Shown piece by piece: positions 16,764-26,545 of a stretch of DNA of 64,000 bases; positions within the stretch are counted from its first letter, which is position 1, and each line of letters begins with the position of its first letter. Made by a program: the position numbers and the translations under genes. Origin of the DNA: Planctomycetota bacterium. Lineage in GTDB: Bacteria > Planctomycetota > UBA1135 > GCA-002686595. The stretch spans positions 496,001-560,000 of the forward strand of contig JADJQU010000001.1 of assembly GCA_016712565.1 (NCBI GenBank), written 5' to 3'. The notes under the pieces were generated by a model. That model did not search any database. It worked only from the letters and a program-made list of their open reading frames with translations, and had not been told where the DNA came from.

Positions 16764-18454
16764 TCAGCGTGGAGGCGGCCGCGCGCTCAACGACTCGCGC
16801 GCGGCGGACACGATGGCGTCCGCGCGCTCGAGCGGCACCTGGGAAGAGACCAGCACGTGTTCGACGAGTTCCAGCGAGGCCTCGACCTCCTGGGCGACCG
16901 CGTGGGTTGCGCCGGAGCCTCGCAGGCTGGCCACCTCCTCCAGGAAACGAGCTCGCGCGGTGATCGGCACGCTGCCTGAGAGCTTTCTGACGGCGCGCAC
17001 CACTCGCAGCGTTGCCTCGGGGTCGTTGAGCAGCACGGCGACGTGGGCGGCATCGGCCACACGGGCGCGCGCCAGGATTTCGGGACTCGTCGCATCGCCG
17101 TAGCTCGCGCGCATCCCGAGCGCCCGAGCCGCCCGCACGCGATCGGGATCGAGATCGACCACGACGTGCGGGATCCCGGCGCTGCAGAGCGAGCCCATGA
17201 GCAGCTGGCCGCCGACGCCGCATCCCAGCACGACGACGTGGCCCTGGAGCGGCTCGAGCTGCGCGTGGCCCCCCAAGTCGCGCAAGCCGAACATGCGCTC
17301 CAAGCGGCGCAGTCTGTGCGCTCCCGCAACCAGGTGCGGGCCCCAGCTCATCAGCAGCGGCGTGACCAGCATGGTCAGCACGCTGGCGTCGAGGAAGACG
17401 GCGAGCTCGCGCGGGTCCATCAGTCCGAGGTCGCCGCCGAGCTCGCCCAGGATGAAGCTGAACTCGCCGACCTGAGCCAGGGCCACGCCCGACAGCAAGA
17501 CCGCCCGCAGGGGAAGCCGCATCACCAGGCCGCACAGCACCACCACGAGCAGCTTGCCGAGCAGCAGCGCACCGAACAGCAGCAGGACCGCCGCGGGCGA
17601 TTCGAGCAACAGCCGCAGGTCGAGCAGCATGCCCAACGAGATGAAGAACAGGCTGGTGAACAGATCCCGCAGCGGCAGGACGTCCGACAAGGCCTGGTGG
17701 CCGTACTGCTGTCGGCCAGCACCACCCCCGCGAGGAAGGCGCCGAGCGCCAGCGACAGGCCGACCTGGGCCGTGGCCCAGGAGATGCCCGCGCAAACGAG
17801 CAGCACCGCCAGCAGGAACAGGTCTCTGCGCTGCGTGCGCGCGACGCGGGCGAACAGCGGCGGCACGCAGTAGCGCGCCAGCACCACGGTCAGAGCCATG
17901 ACGATCGCGGCCTTGGCCAGGGCGCCGAGCACCTGCCCCGGTCCGGCGGCCCCGGCCGCGAGCATCGGGACGATCAGCATCATCGGCACGACGCACAGGT
18001 CCTGGAACAGCAGCACCCCCAGGATCAATCGCCCGTGGGGCGCAGCCAGCTCTCCGCGGTCGGTCAGTCCGCGCAGCACGATCGCCGTGCTCGAGAGCGC
18101 GACCAGGAAGCCCATGAACAGGCCCTTGTCCAGGGTCTCTCCCAGCAGCATCACGATCACCACGGTGGCGGCGCCGGTGAGGCCCACCTGCAGACCGCCG
18201 CCGACCAGCACCACGTGCGCGAGCTTGCGCAGCTCGGCCAGTGAGAACTCCAGACCGAGGGTGAAGAGCAGCAGCACGACGCCGATCTCGGCCAACTGCT
18301 CGATGCGCTGCATGTCGCTGACCAGGGCCATGCCCGCCGGACCGATCACCGCACCGGCCAGCAGGAAGCCCGCGACCACCGGCAGGCGAATCCGCTGCAG
18401 CAAGAGCACCACGAGCAGCGCCGCTGCCAGGAGGAGGACGATGTCGAGCGGCAT
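16764..18454 (-). CDS. CPA2-family K+/H+ (Na+/H+) antiporter with RCK/TrkA-N domain (frameshifted)
   Basis: The N-terminal part (MPLDIVLLLAAALLVVLLLQ, VIGPAGMALV, TLGLEFSLAEL, ALSSTAIVLRGL) and the C-terminal part (QYGHQALSDVLPLRDLFTSLFF, VALAQVGEFSF, then TrkA-N with HVVVLGCGVGGQLL and VVDLDPDRV) are in different frames. A single missing base near 17707-17713 explains this; restoring one C gives ADSQYGH and a continuous protein of about 563 residues, normal for KefB/YbaL-like antiporters. It exchanges monovalent cations for protons across the inner membrane, gated by nucleotide binding to the RCK domain. The gene stands alone and is convergent with the beta-helix gene. Confidence 0.85.
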
Positions 18455-19024
18455 GGCTGTTTGAGTAAGGCAGGCGACCGGTCCCCCGGGGAGGGCGGGC
18501 GGTGCGGCGGGTTCGACCGCGAGCCGTGCCCGCGGGCCTCCGGTGCGCGGCTCACCTTACTGGTGGTCGGCCTCCCAAGTCCGGATCGAAGCCGACGGGC
18601 CGGAAGCCCGAGCCCCTCGTCGCCCGCGCCCTCCACCGGGCTGCTCCCGGCGGGTCCGTGGCCCGAGGCCCTCCATGCCGCGACCAACGGAGGGGGCGAG
18701 CCTGCTCGCGATCCACCGGCCGTCTCAGGGCCGTCCCCAAGGACCCTCGTTCCCGGCGAGGGCCCAATTCCCCAGGGGGGACGGACCTGGGCACGCCGGT
18801 GACCGCCACCGGCCGGCGGCGGACCTCGGCGGCGAGGCCTTGGGCGGCGTCGCCATAAAGTAATGTAAAACAGTGAGTTACGGCATCATGGCTCGCGCCG
18901 TGGTGACCACAGGGCGCAGGCGGGTCCCAGCTCGAGGCTCCTCGAACACTCCGATGGGAGTGTAGACTCACGCGCTTCCCCCCGACCCGTCGAAAGGTCG
19001 GCGGGCCCCTCCCCGAACCCTCCC
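18455..19024. other. 570-bp divergent intergenic region
   Basis: No coding signal was found. The single AT-rich island at about 18852-18880 holds a sequence (AAAACAGTGAGTTACGGCA) related to the 13-bp motif at 14215, so the promoters of the antiporter and sulfation genes may be here. The rest is featureless GC-rich DNA. Confidence 0.5.
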
Positions 19025-19254
19025 GTGCGCGAGTCCAAGGTCACCGTCAAGATCCCCGGCCGCTGTATCAGAAGATCCAGCAGGTCGTCGACGGGTCGGG
19101 GTTCAACTCCCCGACGGACTTCATCGTCTTCGTGTTGCGTGACCTGATGGGCGAAGCCGACAAGCATCGGCCCACCCTGGACGCGCAACCGGAGTACAGC
19201 GCCGAGGAACTCGCGGAGGTCAAGCGCAAGCTCAAGAACCTCGGCTACCTCTAG
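19025..19254 (+). CDS. Small ribbon-helix-helix-like protein leading the sulfation cassette (frameshifted)
   Basis: The GTG-started ORF reads MRESKVTVKIPG and, after restoring one missing base near 19057-19062, continues LYQKIQQVVDGSGFNSPTDF, then IVFVLRDLMGEADK, and ends SAEELAEVKRKLKNLGYL, about 76 residues. The pattern of one beta-strand, a helix, a turn and a second helix matches ribbon-helix-helix DNA-binding proteins. It is clearly related to the 65-residue protein at 33469 (DLYERVKKIAEMAGY, SADEFIVHCVEKEL, LRGLGYIS). Both paralogues sit beside an alkaline-phosphatase-superfamily gene. Fourteen bases separate it from sat. Role unknown; local regulator or accessory factor is possible. 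Confidence 0.65.
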
Positions 19255-19267
19255 CCTTCCCACCCGA

Positions 19268-20546
19268 ATGACCACCTCCACTGCCTCTTCGATCTCCCCC
19301 GTCCACGGCGGCCTGGCCAAGCCCGTCAACCGCATCGAGCCCAAGGACCGGGTCAATTTCCCGGCCTGGCGCGCGCTCCCCAAGGTGGAGGTGAACGAGA
19401 ACGACCGCACCAGCCTGTATCGCATCGCGGACGGCACGCTGTCGCCGCTCACGGGCCCCATGGACCACGCCGACTACCAGAGCGTGCTCTCGCGCATGGC
19501 GATCGAGCGCGGCGGCAAGCTGTGGGCCTGGACGATCCCGATCGTGCTGCCGATCACCGACGCCGAGGCCGCCGCCTGCGTGAGCGGCAAGGAAATCGCG
19601 CTGTACTCCGGCGGCGAACTGTTCGGCAAGCTGCGCGTCAAGGACGTCTACGACTGGGACAAGACGGCCTTCGTCGCCGCGGTCTACGGCACGCCGCGCA
19701 CCGACCATCCCGGCGCGCGCCTGTGGCTCGGCGATCCGCGCACGAAGTGCGTGGGCGGCGAGATCACGCTCGCCTCGTTCGTCGACCCGCGGCCCTTCGC
19801 GAAGCGCGTCCTTTCGCCGGTCGCCACGCGCGCCCTGATCGAGAAGAAGGGCTACGAGCAGTCCGTGGCCTTCCAGACGCGCAACCCGCTGCACCGCGCC
19901 CACGAGTACGCCCTGGTCTTTGGCGCGGAGAAGATCCTGCGCGAAACCAAGAAGCGGACCGGCGTGATCCTGAACCCGCTCGTGGGCCAGCTGAAGGGCG
20001 ACGACGTGCCGGCGGACACGCGCATGCAGACGTACGAGGCGCTCGTCGAGGGGCGTTTCCTCGGCCAGGGCGACATGGACGAGGCGTTGTGGAAGTCCTG
20101 CAACCAGGACCTCAACAACCAGCTGGAGCTGATCGGCCTCGACATGCGCATGTACTACGGCGGTCCGGCGCGAGGCCGTCATGCACGCGATCTACCGCCA
20201 GAACCTCGGGTTCACGCACTTCATCATCGGCCGCAAGCACGCCGACGCGCCCTACGACGACAAGAGCGCCATCTGGGGCGACTTCGACGCCCAGGAGATC
20301 TTCAAGAAGCTCGAGGGGCAGCTCTCGATCAAGACGGTCAATGTGGGCTTCGCCGCCTACTTCGAGGAGATCGGTCGCGTGGGCCTAGTGGAGGACAACA
20401 AAGGCAAGACCCAGGTCAACATCTCCGGCACCGTGATGCGCGAGACGCTCGGCAAGGGCGAAATGCCCGACGCGCGCGTCATGCGTCCGTCGACCGCCAA
20501 GGTGCTCGCGGCCTACTACCAGTCGCAGGGAAAAACCCAGGGGTAA
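19268..20546 (+). CDS. sat: Sulfate adenylyltransferase (ATP sulfurylase), frameshifted
   Basis: This single-chain ATP sulfurylase has PUA-like N-terminal and catalytic domains, with the ATP-binding motif TRNPLHRAHEY near residue 205. The second motif reads IIGRKHADAP instead of the more usual GRDHAG form. One extra base near 20164-20170 shifts the frame; removing it gives YYGGPREAVMHAIYRQNLGF and a protein of about 425 residues. The enzyme makes APS from ATP and sulfate. Being followed by a sulfatase-like gene and APS kinase, with no reductase, it probably supplies PAPS for sulfation. The ATG at 19268 lies close behind the small upstream gene and the next gene starts 2 bp after the stop. Confidence 0.9.
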
Positions 20547-20548
20547 CG

Positions 20549-21300
20549 ATGGGACTGTTCGACTTCCTCAAGAAGCAGGAACCGCCGAAACCCTCGGGGC
20601 CATCCGGCGGGCCGCGCCCCCTGTTGCGGCCCATGGGTGGGGGGCTTCCGCCCCATCCCGAGCCCAAGGCGGAGAACAACTTCATCATCGCCATCCTCGA
20701 TTCGTGCCGCTACGACTCGTTCATGGCGGCGGCGCCGAAGGTGATGTCGAAGCTCGGCCCGGTGGAGAAGCGCTACACCTACGCCTCGTCTCGCTCCCGG
20801 TGCTCAATCCGAAGACCGGCATCAACCGCGACTTCGACTCGTTCACGTTGATGGACCACCACAACGACATGCGCGCCATGCTGCCGACGATGAAGTTCGA
20901 CACGGCGCGGCCGTCGTTCTATCTGCTCAACATCGGCGAGACGCACTATCCCTACGCCAAGCCGGGCGAGGACAGTTCGATGTGGCCGCGCATTTCCGGC
21001 GTCAACGGCGTCTTCAAGAAGATGGACGAGGCCGTGGACGCCCAGGGCAACCTGGTGAAGGACCAGACGCAGTTCTTCGACCAGGCGAAGCTCGACCAGC
21101 TGCGCGAACGCCAGATCGACACCGTGCGCTACCTCGACGGCGTCTTCCAGGAGCTGTTCGACCTGGTTCCCAAGAACACCCACATCGTGATCACCGCCGA
21201 CCACGGCGAGTTGTTCGGCGAAATGGGTTATTTCGGCCACGGGCCGATCATGCACGACAAGTGCTTCGAGGTGCCTTACCTCGAAGGCAAGATCCGCTAG
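20549..21300 (+). CDS. Sulfatase-like (alkaline phosphatase superfamily) protein, probably with an internal gap
   Basis: The N-terminal frame reads MGLFDFLKKQEPPK, a linker, then NFIIAILDSCRYDSFMAAAP and ends at KRYTYAS near 20790. There the frame jumps to VSLPVLNPKTGINRDFDSF, which continues through ETHYPYAKPG, TADHGELFGE and HGPIMHDKCFEVPYLEGKIR. The metal-site Asp near the start and the DHG/H motifs near the end are present. The segment that should hold the nucleophile (between the two parts) appears to be missing, so this is probably a deletion or a collapsed assembly rather than a simple 1-base shift. Only about 250 residues remain. Location between sat and cysC suggests a role with sulfated or phosphorylated glycans or lipids; the substrate is unknown. 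Confidence 0.7.
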
Positions 21301-21311
21301 TTCCCACACTC

Positions 21312-21851
21312 ATGACTCAACAAGGTTTCACGCTCTGGTTCACCGGTCTTTCGGGCAGCGGCAAGAGCACGCTGGCCACCTACCTCCTGCCGATCCTCAA
21401 GAGCCGCGGCAAGAACGTGGAGATCCTCGACGGCGACGAGGTGCGCGAGAACCTCTCCAAGGGCCTCGGCTTCTCCAAGGAAGACCGCGACACGAACATC
21501 CGCCGCATCGGTTTCGTCGCCAATCTCCTGGCGCGCAACGGGTGCGTGGCGGTGACCGCCGCGATCTCGCCCTACCGCGAGATCCGCGACGAGTGCCGCA
21601 AGAAGGCCCAAGCCCCGTTCGTCGAGGTCTACGTCGAAGCCTCGCTCGACGTGCTCGAGGAGCGCGACACGAAGGGCCTCTACAAGAAGGCCCGTGCCGG
21701 ACTGATCAAGAACTTCACCGGTGTCAGCGATCCCTACGAGGCGCCGAACTCCGCCGAGGTCGTCGTGCACACGGGCAACGAATCGATCGAGCAGAGCGCG
21801 GCCAAGATCCTGGCCTACCTCGAGTCGAAGAACCTGATCGCCAAGAAGTAG
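21312..21851 (+). CDS. cysC: Adenylyl-sulfate kinase (APS kinase)
   Basis: The 179-residue protein has the P-loop GLSGSGKST at residues 14-22, LDGDEVRENLSKGLGFSKEDR, the APS-lid region RRIGFVANLLARNG, and AISPYREIRDECR, all characteristic of CysC. It phosphorylates APS to PAPS in the cytoplasm. It lies 11 bp downstream of the sulfatase-like gene in the sat cassette and is followed by a strong hairpin at 21895. The gene is intact. Confidence 0.95.
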   Translation: MTQQGFTLWFTGLSGSGKSTLATYLLPILKSRGKNVEILDGDEVRENLSKGLGFSKEDRDTNIRRIGFVANLLARNGCVAVTAAISPYREIRDECRKKAQAPFVEVYVEASLDVLEERDTKGLYKKARAGLIKNFTGVSDPYEAPNSAEVVVHTGNESIEQSAAKILAYLESKNLIAKK

Positions 21852-21894
21852 TCGGCGCCTCAGGCCTCAGGCCTCAGGCCGCGGTCCCACAGGC

Positions 21895-21925
21895 GCCCCG
21901 GCGGTCCAGCATGGATCGCCGGGGC
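21895..21925. terminator. Strong GC-rich hairpin after cysC (probable bidirectional terminator)
   Basis: GCCCCGGCGGTCC, loop AGCAT, GGATCGCCGGGGC: 12 of 13 positions pair. It lies between the convergent ends of cysC and the DUF1579-like gene. No clear U-tract follows, so it may be a bidirectional or Rho-assisted terminator. Three tandem copies of CCTCAGG lie just upstream (about 21858-21879). Confidence 0.6.
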
Positions 21926-21960
21926 GTCCGGTCAAGCCAGGGCGGCGTGGGTCCTCGCGC

Positions 21961-22563
21961 TCATTTTCCGGCGGCCTGGGCCGGCGCCTTCACGCGCGTC
22001 CAGTGCATGATCCAGCTTTCGGTCCAGGTCTTGCCGTCGTCCTTCGAGGAAGCCTGGTACCAGCGGCACGAGGTCTTGGTGATCTGGTCCCAGGCGCCGC
22101 GGACGATGATCGGCTGGCCCTCCGATTCCTCGTCGGCATCCCACAAACCCACGCCGTCGGAGAAGCTGCCCCAGGCGGGGGACGAGCCCATCACGCCCTT
22201 GTCGCCGGGCACCCAGTAGTCGGCCCAGAGCTTGCGCTCGACGTCGAGCAGTCGCAGGCCCATGCCGCTGAACTGGCGCGCGGGAATGCGCAGTTCCTCG
22301 ATGCTGGCCAGGCCCTTGAGAATGCCGGTCACCGTGGCCTCGCCTTCGAACTCGAGCCACTTCTCGCCGTCGAACCAGCGGTTGTGGATCTTCCATTCGC
22401 CGCTGAGGAAGTCGAAGTCCCCGGCCTTGCCGGTGGGGGGCGGCGGCTTGGCGTCCGCGCGGGCGCGCGGACTCACAATCGCACCGGCGGCCGTCGCGCC
22501 GGCGGCGAACTCGAGGAACTTGCGGCGTTCGAATTCCCACGCGTCATGGAAGTGGCTGTGCAT
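21961..22563 (-). CDS. Exported DUF1579-like protein
   Basis: This 200-residue protein has a twin-arginine-like leader, ERRKFLEFAAGATAAGAIV, near residues 11-29, then a mature part beginning FDFLSGEWKIHNRWFDGEKW that resembles DUF1579 (domains read as 'FLxGxWxxxxxW'). Further motifs are LRLLDVERKLWADYWVPGD and GRGAWDQI-like IIVRGAWDQITKTSCRWYQA. Proteins of this family are exported and of unknown function, possibly lipocalin-like beta barrels. It appears to be a single-gene unit convergent with cysC. Confidence 0.75.
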   Translation of the reverse strand: MHSHFHDAWEFERRKFLEFAAGATAAGAIVSPRARADAKPPPPTGKAGDFDFLSGEWKIHNRWFDGEKWLEFEGEATVTGILKGLASIEELRIPARQFSGMGLRLLDVERKLWADYWVPGDKGVMGSSPAWGSFSDGVGLWDADEESEGQPIIVRGAWDQITKTSCRWYQASSKDDGKTWTESWIMHWTRVKAPAQAAGK

Positions 22564-22645
22564 GGCTGACTCCTGGGTTGGGCCCGCGAAGGAGGCGGGG
22601 TCTTGGATGGGGGCCCAGTCTGGGGGCGTACCCTGACGCCCGATG

Positions 22646-23632
22646 TCAGCGTTTGGCGCGAGCTCGCGTCTTCCGGCCGTAGAGACCGTGCAGGACCCGC
22701 GAAGCCTCGCGCAGGGAGCCCAGGAGCGCCGGCGGCCCGAGGGCCTCGACCCCGGGGCCGAGCTTGAGCAGTTCGCCCGCCGCCGCCTCGATGGACTCCA
22801 CGGGCAAGAGCAGGGTGTGCCAGCCGCGCGCGTCCGGGGCCGGAGCCGCGGCCACGGCCCGGGCCGCGGCCGCGCTGAGGCCGGCCAGGGGGCGCAGCAG
22901 GGCTGTACGCGCGCGCACCCGGATCGTCACGGCCGACATGCGGGCCTCGTAGTCGGCGGCGAACTGCTTCCAGTGCCGCGCCAAGTCGAACCCCTTGGGC
23001 GGCGAGGAACTCTCCTGTTCCACGCTGAGTTCCTGGATCGAGCCCACGCGGTAGGTGCGAATCTGCTCCCCGGCGGCGGCCACCAGATACCAGAGGCCTG
23101 CCTTCAACACGAGGCCCAGGGGAGCCACGCGGCGGTCGACCACGGCCTTCCAGCTTTCGTAGCGCAGGCGCAGCATGCGGCCCTGCCACACGGCCAGGGC
23201 CAGCTCGGGCAAGAGCCGCTGCTCGTCCGGCCCCTGGAACCAGGTCACGGGGTCCACGTGGAAGCGCGAGGCCACGCGCTTGGCGTCTCGGGCCGCGGCT
23301 TCGGGCAGCGCGGCAAGCAGCTTCAAGCGCACGGTCTCCACGGCGGAGCCCATGCCGAGCTGGGCCGCGGCGAAGGGCAGTCCCGCCAGGAACAGGCTCT
23401 CGGCCTCCGGCCGGTCGAGCCCCGTGAGCCGCGTGCGGTAGCCCGCCAGGAGCTCGAACCCGCCGCCGCGGCCGGACTCGGCCCGCACGGGCACGCCGGC
23501 CGCGCTCAGGGAATCGATGTCGCGGTAGATCGTGCGCACGGAGACCTCGAAGGCGCGCGCCAAGGCCGGCGCCGAGACGCGTCCTTCGGCCTGCAACCGA
23601 AGCAGGATCGAGAGCAGGCGGCTGGACTGCAT
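22646..23632 (-). CDS. WYL-domain transcriptional regulator (YafY-like)
   Basis: The 328-residue protein starts MQSSRLLSILLRLQAEGRVS with a DeoR-like helix-turn-helix (LARAFEVSVRTIYRDIDSL) and then GRGGGFELLAGYRTRLTGL, as in the YafY/PafC family. The WYL domain follows: LRLRYESWKA, VAPLGLVLKAGLWYLVAAAG, IRTYRVGSI, and a C-terminal WCX-like extension. Such regulators sense small ligands or nucleic acid through WYL. Its target is unknown; it is divergent from the small 2-TM gene at 23879. The inner ATG at 23632 gives the canonical family start; a longer ORF upstream adds 31 low-complexity residues. Confidence 0.9.
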   Translation of the reverse strand: MQSSRLLSILLRLQAEGRVSAPALARAFEVSVRTIYRDIDSLSAAGVPVRAESGRGGGFELLAGYRTRLTGLDRPEAESLFLAGLPFAAAQLGMGSAVETVRLKLLAALPEAAARDAKRVASRFHVDPVTWFQGPDEQRLLPELALAVWQGRMLRLRYESWKAVVDRRVAPLGLVLKAGLWYLVAAAGEQIRTYRVGSIQELSVEQESSSPPKGFDLARHWKQFAADYEARMSAVTIRVRARTALLRPLAGLSAAAARAVAAAPAPDARGWHTLLLPVESIEAAAGELLKLGPGVEALGPPALLGSLREASRVLHGLYGRKTRARAKR

Positions 23633-23878
23633 TCCGGCAACTTGCCACAGGTGGGCGGGCCTGGACAGGGGGGCCGCGGCCCAGCGTGGGGACACACGCT
23701 CGCCCTCACCTTCCGGGCCTGGCACCTAAGGCCGGACGACCGCGGGCAGTCGGCTCCCCGCCCCCATGGACTTCCCGGCCCTGCCTCCCGGTGGGGCAGG
23801 GCGCTTCCCGGGGCCCGCTTCGCCGGCCACGCCCGGGCCGGGCTTCAGGGGCGACAGGCGTCGGCCGATGAGGCCCCC

Positions 23879-24097
23879 ATGGAGTTCAGCGCGAACTGGC
23901 TGATGGCCTCGCTGTTGGTGAGCACCGTGGGAGGTGGGCTGTTCCTCTACGGCAAGAAGCAGTCGCGCCTGCCCCAACTCCTGTGCGGCATCGCCCTGAT
24001 CGCCCAATCGATGCTCGTGGCGAGCGTCGGCTGGATGTTCGCCGCAGCCCTCGGGGCCATCGCCCTCCTGGCGCTCGCGCTGCGCGCCGGCTGGTGA
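23879..24097 (+). CDS. Small two-helix membrane protein (amino-acid-transport-protein-like)
   Basis: This 72-residue protein, MEFSANWLMASLLVSTVGG, has helices near residues 5-25 and 40-70 separated by the loop GKKQSRLPQLLCG. It resembles the widespread small proteins labelled 'amino acid transport protein' with the motif YGKKQxRxPQLxxG; the real function is unknown. It is transcribed away from the WYL regulator, and it ends 14 bp before the convergent propeller gene. Confidence 0.75.
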   Translation: MEFSANWLMASLLVSTVGGGLFLYGKKQSRLPQLLCGIALIAQSMLVASVGWMFAAALGAIALLALALRAGW

Positions 24098-24110
24098 GGC
24101 CTGGGTCGGG

Positions 24111-25417
24111 CTACGGCCCGACGGTGTATTCCAAACCGGCCGACAACGTCGCGTTGTTCGGCGCCGCGAAGCCGTTGTCGCGGCCCCAGCATTGGGCGTC
24201 GACCACGGTGCCGGGCGTGGTCAGGAACGAAGCCGGAGTTCCCCCCAGGGCGCCGACGGCGAAGGCGTTCATGTCGAGCGCATAGACACCCGAGCAATCG
24301 TTCGGCGGCGGATTGCCGCCGGAGTTCATGGCCACCGTGCGCCGCACCGGCGTGTTGACGCAGCGCAGGCCGCCGCTGAAGGGCACCGCGGCCTGGCCCG
24401 CGTTGGTGTAGAGGAACAGGCCGGGCTTGTTGTTGATCACGTCGGTCGTGAGCAGCGTGAAGCCCAGGCCCGCGGTCGCGCTCGGCGTGCCGAACCAGCC
24501 GATCGAGGGGATGCAGCCCAGACTGTTGACCTTGGGCGTGCAGTAGACGATCGGCGGGAAGTCGTTGCGGAAGGCGAGGTCGACTTGCCGCCCGGCGCGG
24601 GGGCGAGGAACGTGGGGTCGAGCTCCGTGTAGTTCGTCGGATCGAACTCGTGCACCTGGCCGGTGAAGCCGTCGACGACCAGCACCCGGCCGCTCCAGGG
24701 GCTGATCTCGATGCCGTGGGGGATGTTCCAGCCCGTGCCCGCGAAGCTGCCGAGGAACGTGTGCGCCGCGTCGTAGCGCAGGACCAGATTCGTCGGCCCC
24801 GACGAAGTCACCAGGATCTCCCCGTTGGGGTTGAAGGCGATGTCGTTCGTGCGCGCGCCGACCGGCTGATTCCAACTGCTGACGAATCCGCCGTTCGTGG
24901 CGTTGACTTCCTGCACGAAGCTGCCCTGGTACGAGCAGATGAACAGATTCCCGTTCGGCCCGATGCGCATGTCCGCGGGAGCGGGGACCGTCGTCAGCGT
25001 CGACACGTAGGCGCCGGTGATCGAGTTGTACTCGCGCACGTCATTGGTGCTCCAATCGCCGATGAGCACGTTGCCGTTCGGTCCGTAGATGCCCGCCCAC
25101 TGCGTTCCGCCGGTCGGGTTGTAGGTCTTGATGTAGGCGCCCGTCTGGGCGTCGTACTCCTCGACACCGCCGGACCAGTGGCCGACCAGAACGCGGTTGT
25201 TCGTCGCCCCGAAGTGGATGCCGAGCTGGCCGGAGGCGCCGGTGGGCGAAAGGAAGTTGGCCTGGTAGGCACCCGTGGCGCCCGCGTAGCGGCGCACGAT
25301 GTTCGAGAAGTCGCTCGTGACGAACAGGTCCCCCCCGGAGGCGAAGGCCAGGCCGCCGGAGAGCGCGACGAGGGCCGAGAGGCGCGCGAGGAACAGGGAG
25401 GGGAGCGAGCTCGACAT
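24111..25417 (-). CDS. Secreted beta-propeller protein with the shared C-terminal domain (frameshifted)
   Basis: After a signal peptide (MSSSLPSLFLARLSALVALS, cut near AFASG) come NHL/SMP-30-like blades, for example DLFVTSDFSNIVRRYAGATG, GPNGNVLIGDWSTNDVREYN and IAFNPNGEILVTSSG. One missing base at about 24591, in a run of C, breaks the frame just before the C-terminal part QVDLAFRNDFPPIVYCTPKV. The final 145 residues carry the shared domain: YCTPKVNSLGC, NSGGNPPPNDCSGVY, CWGRDNGFAAPNN. Restored length is about 435 residues. Probably a surface or secreted protein; specificity unknown. Confidence 0.82.
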
Positions 25418-25556
25418 GCTGGGCACCGCGGGTTGCGAGAGTGGGGCAGGGATCAGTCCAAGGTCGCCGTGACTCGACGCCGCCGGGGGCGACAAGTTTC
25501 GAGTCTAAACCGTGTTCCCGGGAAGGGCGGTCCGTTCGGGACCCGCTCCGGGGCCG

Positions 25557-25621
25557 CAGGCCGCCGCCCCGGGAGGGCCGCCGCCCCGGGGCGGGCCGCC
25601 GCCCCGGGGCGGGCCGCCGCC
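25557..25621. repeat. 18-bp GC-only tandem repeat (about 3.6 copies)
   Basis: The unit GGGCCGCCGCCCCGGGGC occurs at 25575-25592 and 25593-25610 exactly, begins again at 25611, and is preceded by a diverged copy (25557-25574). It lies between the stop of the gene at 25664 and the start of the propeller gene at 25417, both on the minus strand. Probably a slippage-generated minisatellite; each unit could fold into a small hairpin. Confidence 0.75.
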
Positions 25622-25663
25622 ATGGACCGGGCGCGGACGCCGCCGCGCCCGCGGCCCTCCCGC

Positions 25664-26545
25664 TCAGCGCGGAGGCTCGCCGGCGCGTCGCTCGGCCTCT
25701 TCCCAGGCCCGTTCCTCCGCCTCCCATTTCTTCAGGTCCTCTTCCAGGTACCTGTGGGCGTCCGCCCAGTGGGTGGTGTGGCCCCCGGCCGAACTCCAGG
25801 AGGAGTCGCCGGGCTCGGCGATGGGCCCGTAGTCGTCGAGCGTGGGCTTTTTGCGCCGCGGCGGCAGGCTTGGGCCTGCGTTCCTGGAAGCGGAGGCCGC
25901 GGGGCTTTGGAGCCGCGCCGGCGGCGTGGGTGCGGAGGGCGTTGACGAAGCCGGGAGCGCCGACAGCGCCGCGGGCGACATGGGGGGCAGGAGCGAGGCG
26001 GGAATCGTGCGCGGGTCGTAGCTGACCGGCCGGTTGTGCCGGAACCAGCGCACGGCCGTGCGCGCGCCGAAGATCACCAGCACCAGGTGCACGATCGCGG
26101 TGGGACCCGCGTAGGAGAGGCCCGCGAGCGAGAGCGCCAGGGAGAGTGCCGCCAGGCCCACGCCCAGGGCCAGCAGGTTGAGCAGGTAGCGCGCGCCGCT
26201 CTTTCCGCCGCGGTAGGCGACGTTCTTGCCGTGGGCCAGCAGCATCCCGTGGACGGCCTGGACGAAGGCCGCGTACTCCGCCGGCTGGGGCAGGAAGTCG
26301 CCGACGCCGCGGCAGGTGGTGCTGGCGAATTCGAGGCTCTGGCCGCTGCGGGTGGCCAGGCGGCAGCGGAAGCGCTCGCGATCGAAGCGCGTCGGATCGA
26401 ACCACAACCGCACGGCCATGACGTCCGACCAGGTGATGCGCCGCACTGCCGAGCCGTCGGAGATGGTCAGTCCCTCGGGGGTTGCGGCGAGCTCCTGCGG
26501 CCGGTCCGAGATCGAGGCCCTGAAGTGGAGGAGGATGGCGGTCAT
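25664..26545 (-). CDS. Two-helix membrane protein of unknown function
   Basis: The 293-residue protein starts MTAILLHFRASISDRPQEL. Its first 110 residues read like a PH-like/bPH domain (ITWSDVMAVRLWFDPTRFD, RCRLATRSGQSLEFAS). Two membrane helices follow (YLLNLLALGVGLAALSLALS and GPTAIVHLVLVIFGA), then a Pro/Ser/Ala linker and a charged helical tail (YLEEDLKKWEAEERAWEEAE). I do not recognise the family. The start at 26545 was preferred to an upstream ATG because the extra residues are not conserved-looking. It is not obviously linked to its neighbours. Confidence 0.65.
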   Translation of the reverse strand: MTAILLHFRASISDRPQELAATPEGLTISDGSAVRRITWSDVMAVRLWFDPTRFDRERFRCRLATRSGQSLEFASTTCRGVGDFLPQPAEYAAFVQAVHGMLLAHGKNVAYRGGKSGARYLLNLLALGVGLAALSLALSLAGLSYAGPTAIVHLVLVIFGARTAVRWFRHNRPVSYDPRTIPASLLPPMSPAALSALPASSTPSAPTPPARLQSPAASASRNAGPSLPPRRKKPTLDDYGPIAEPGDSSWSSAGGHTTHWADAHRYLEEDLKKWEAEERAWEEAERRAGEPPR

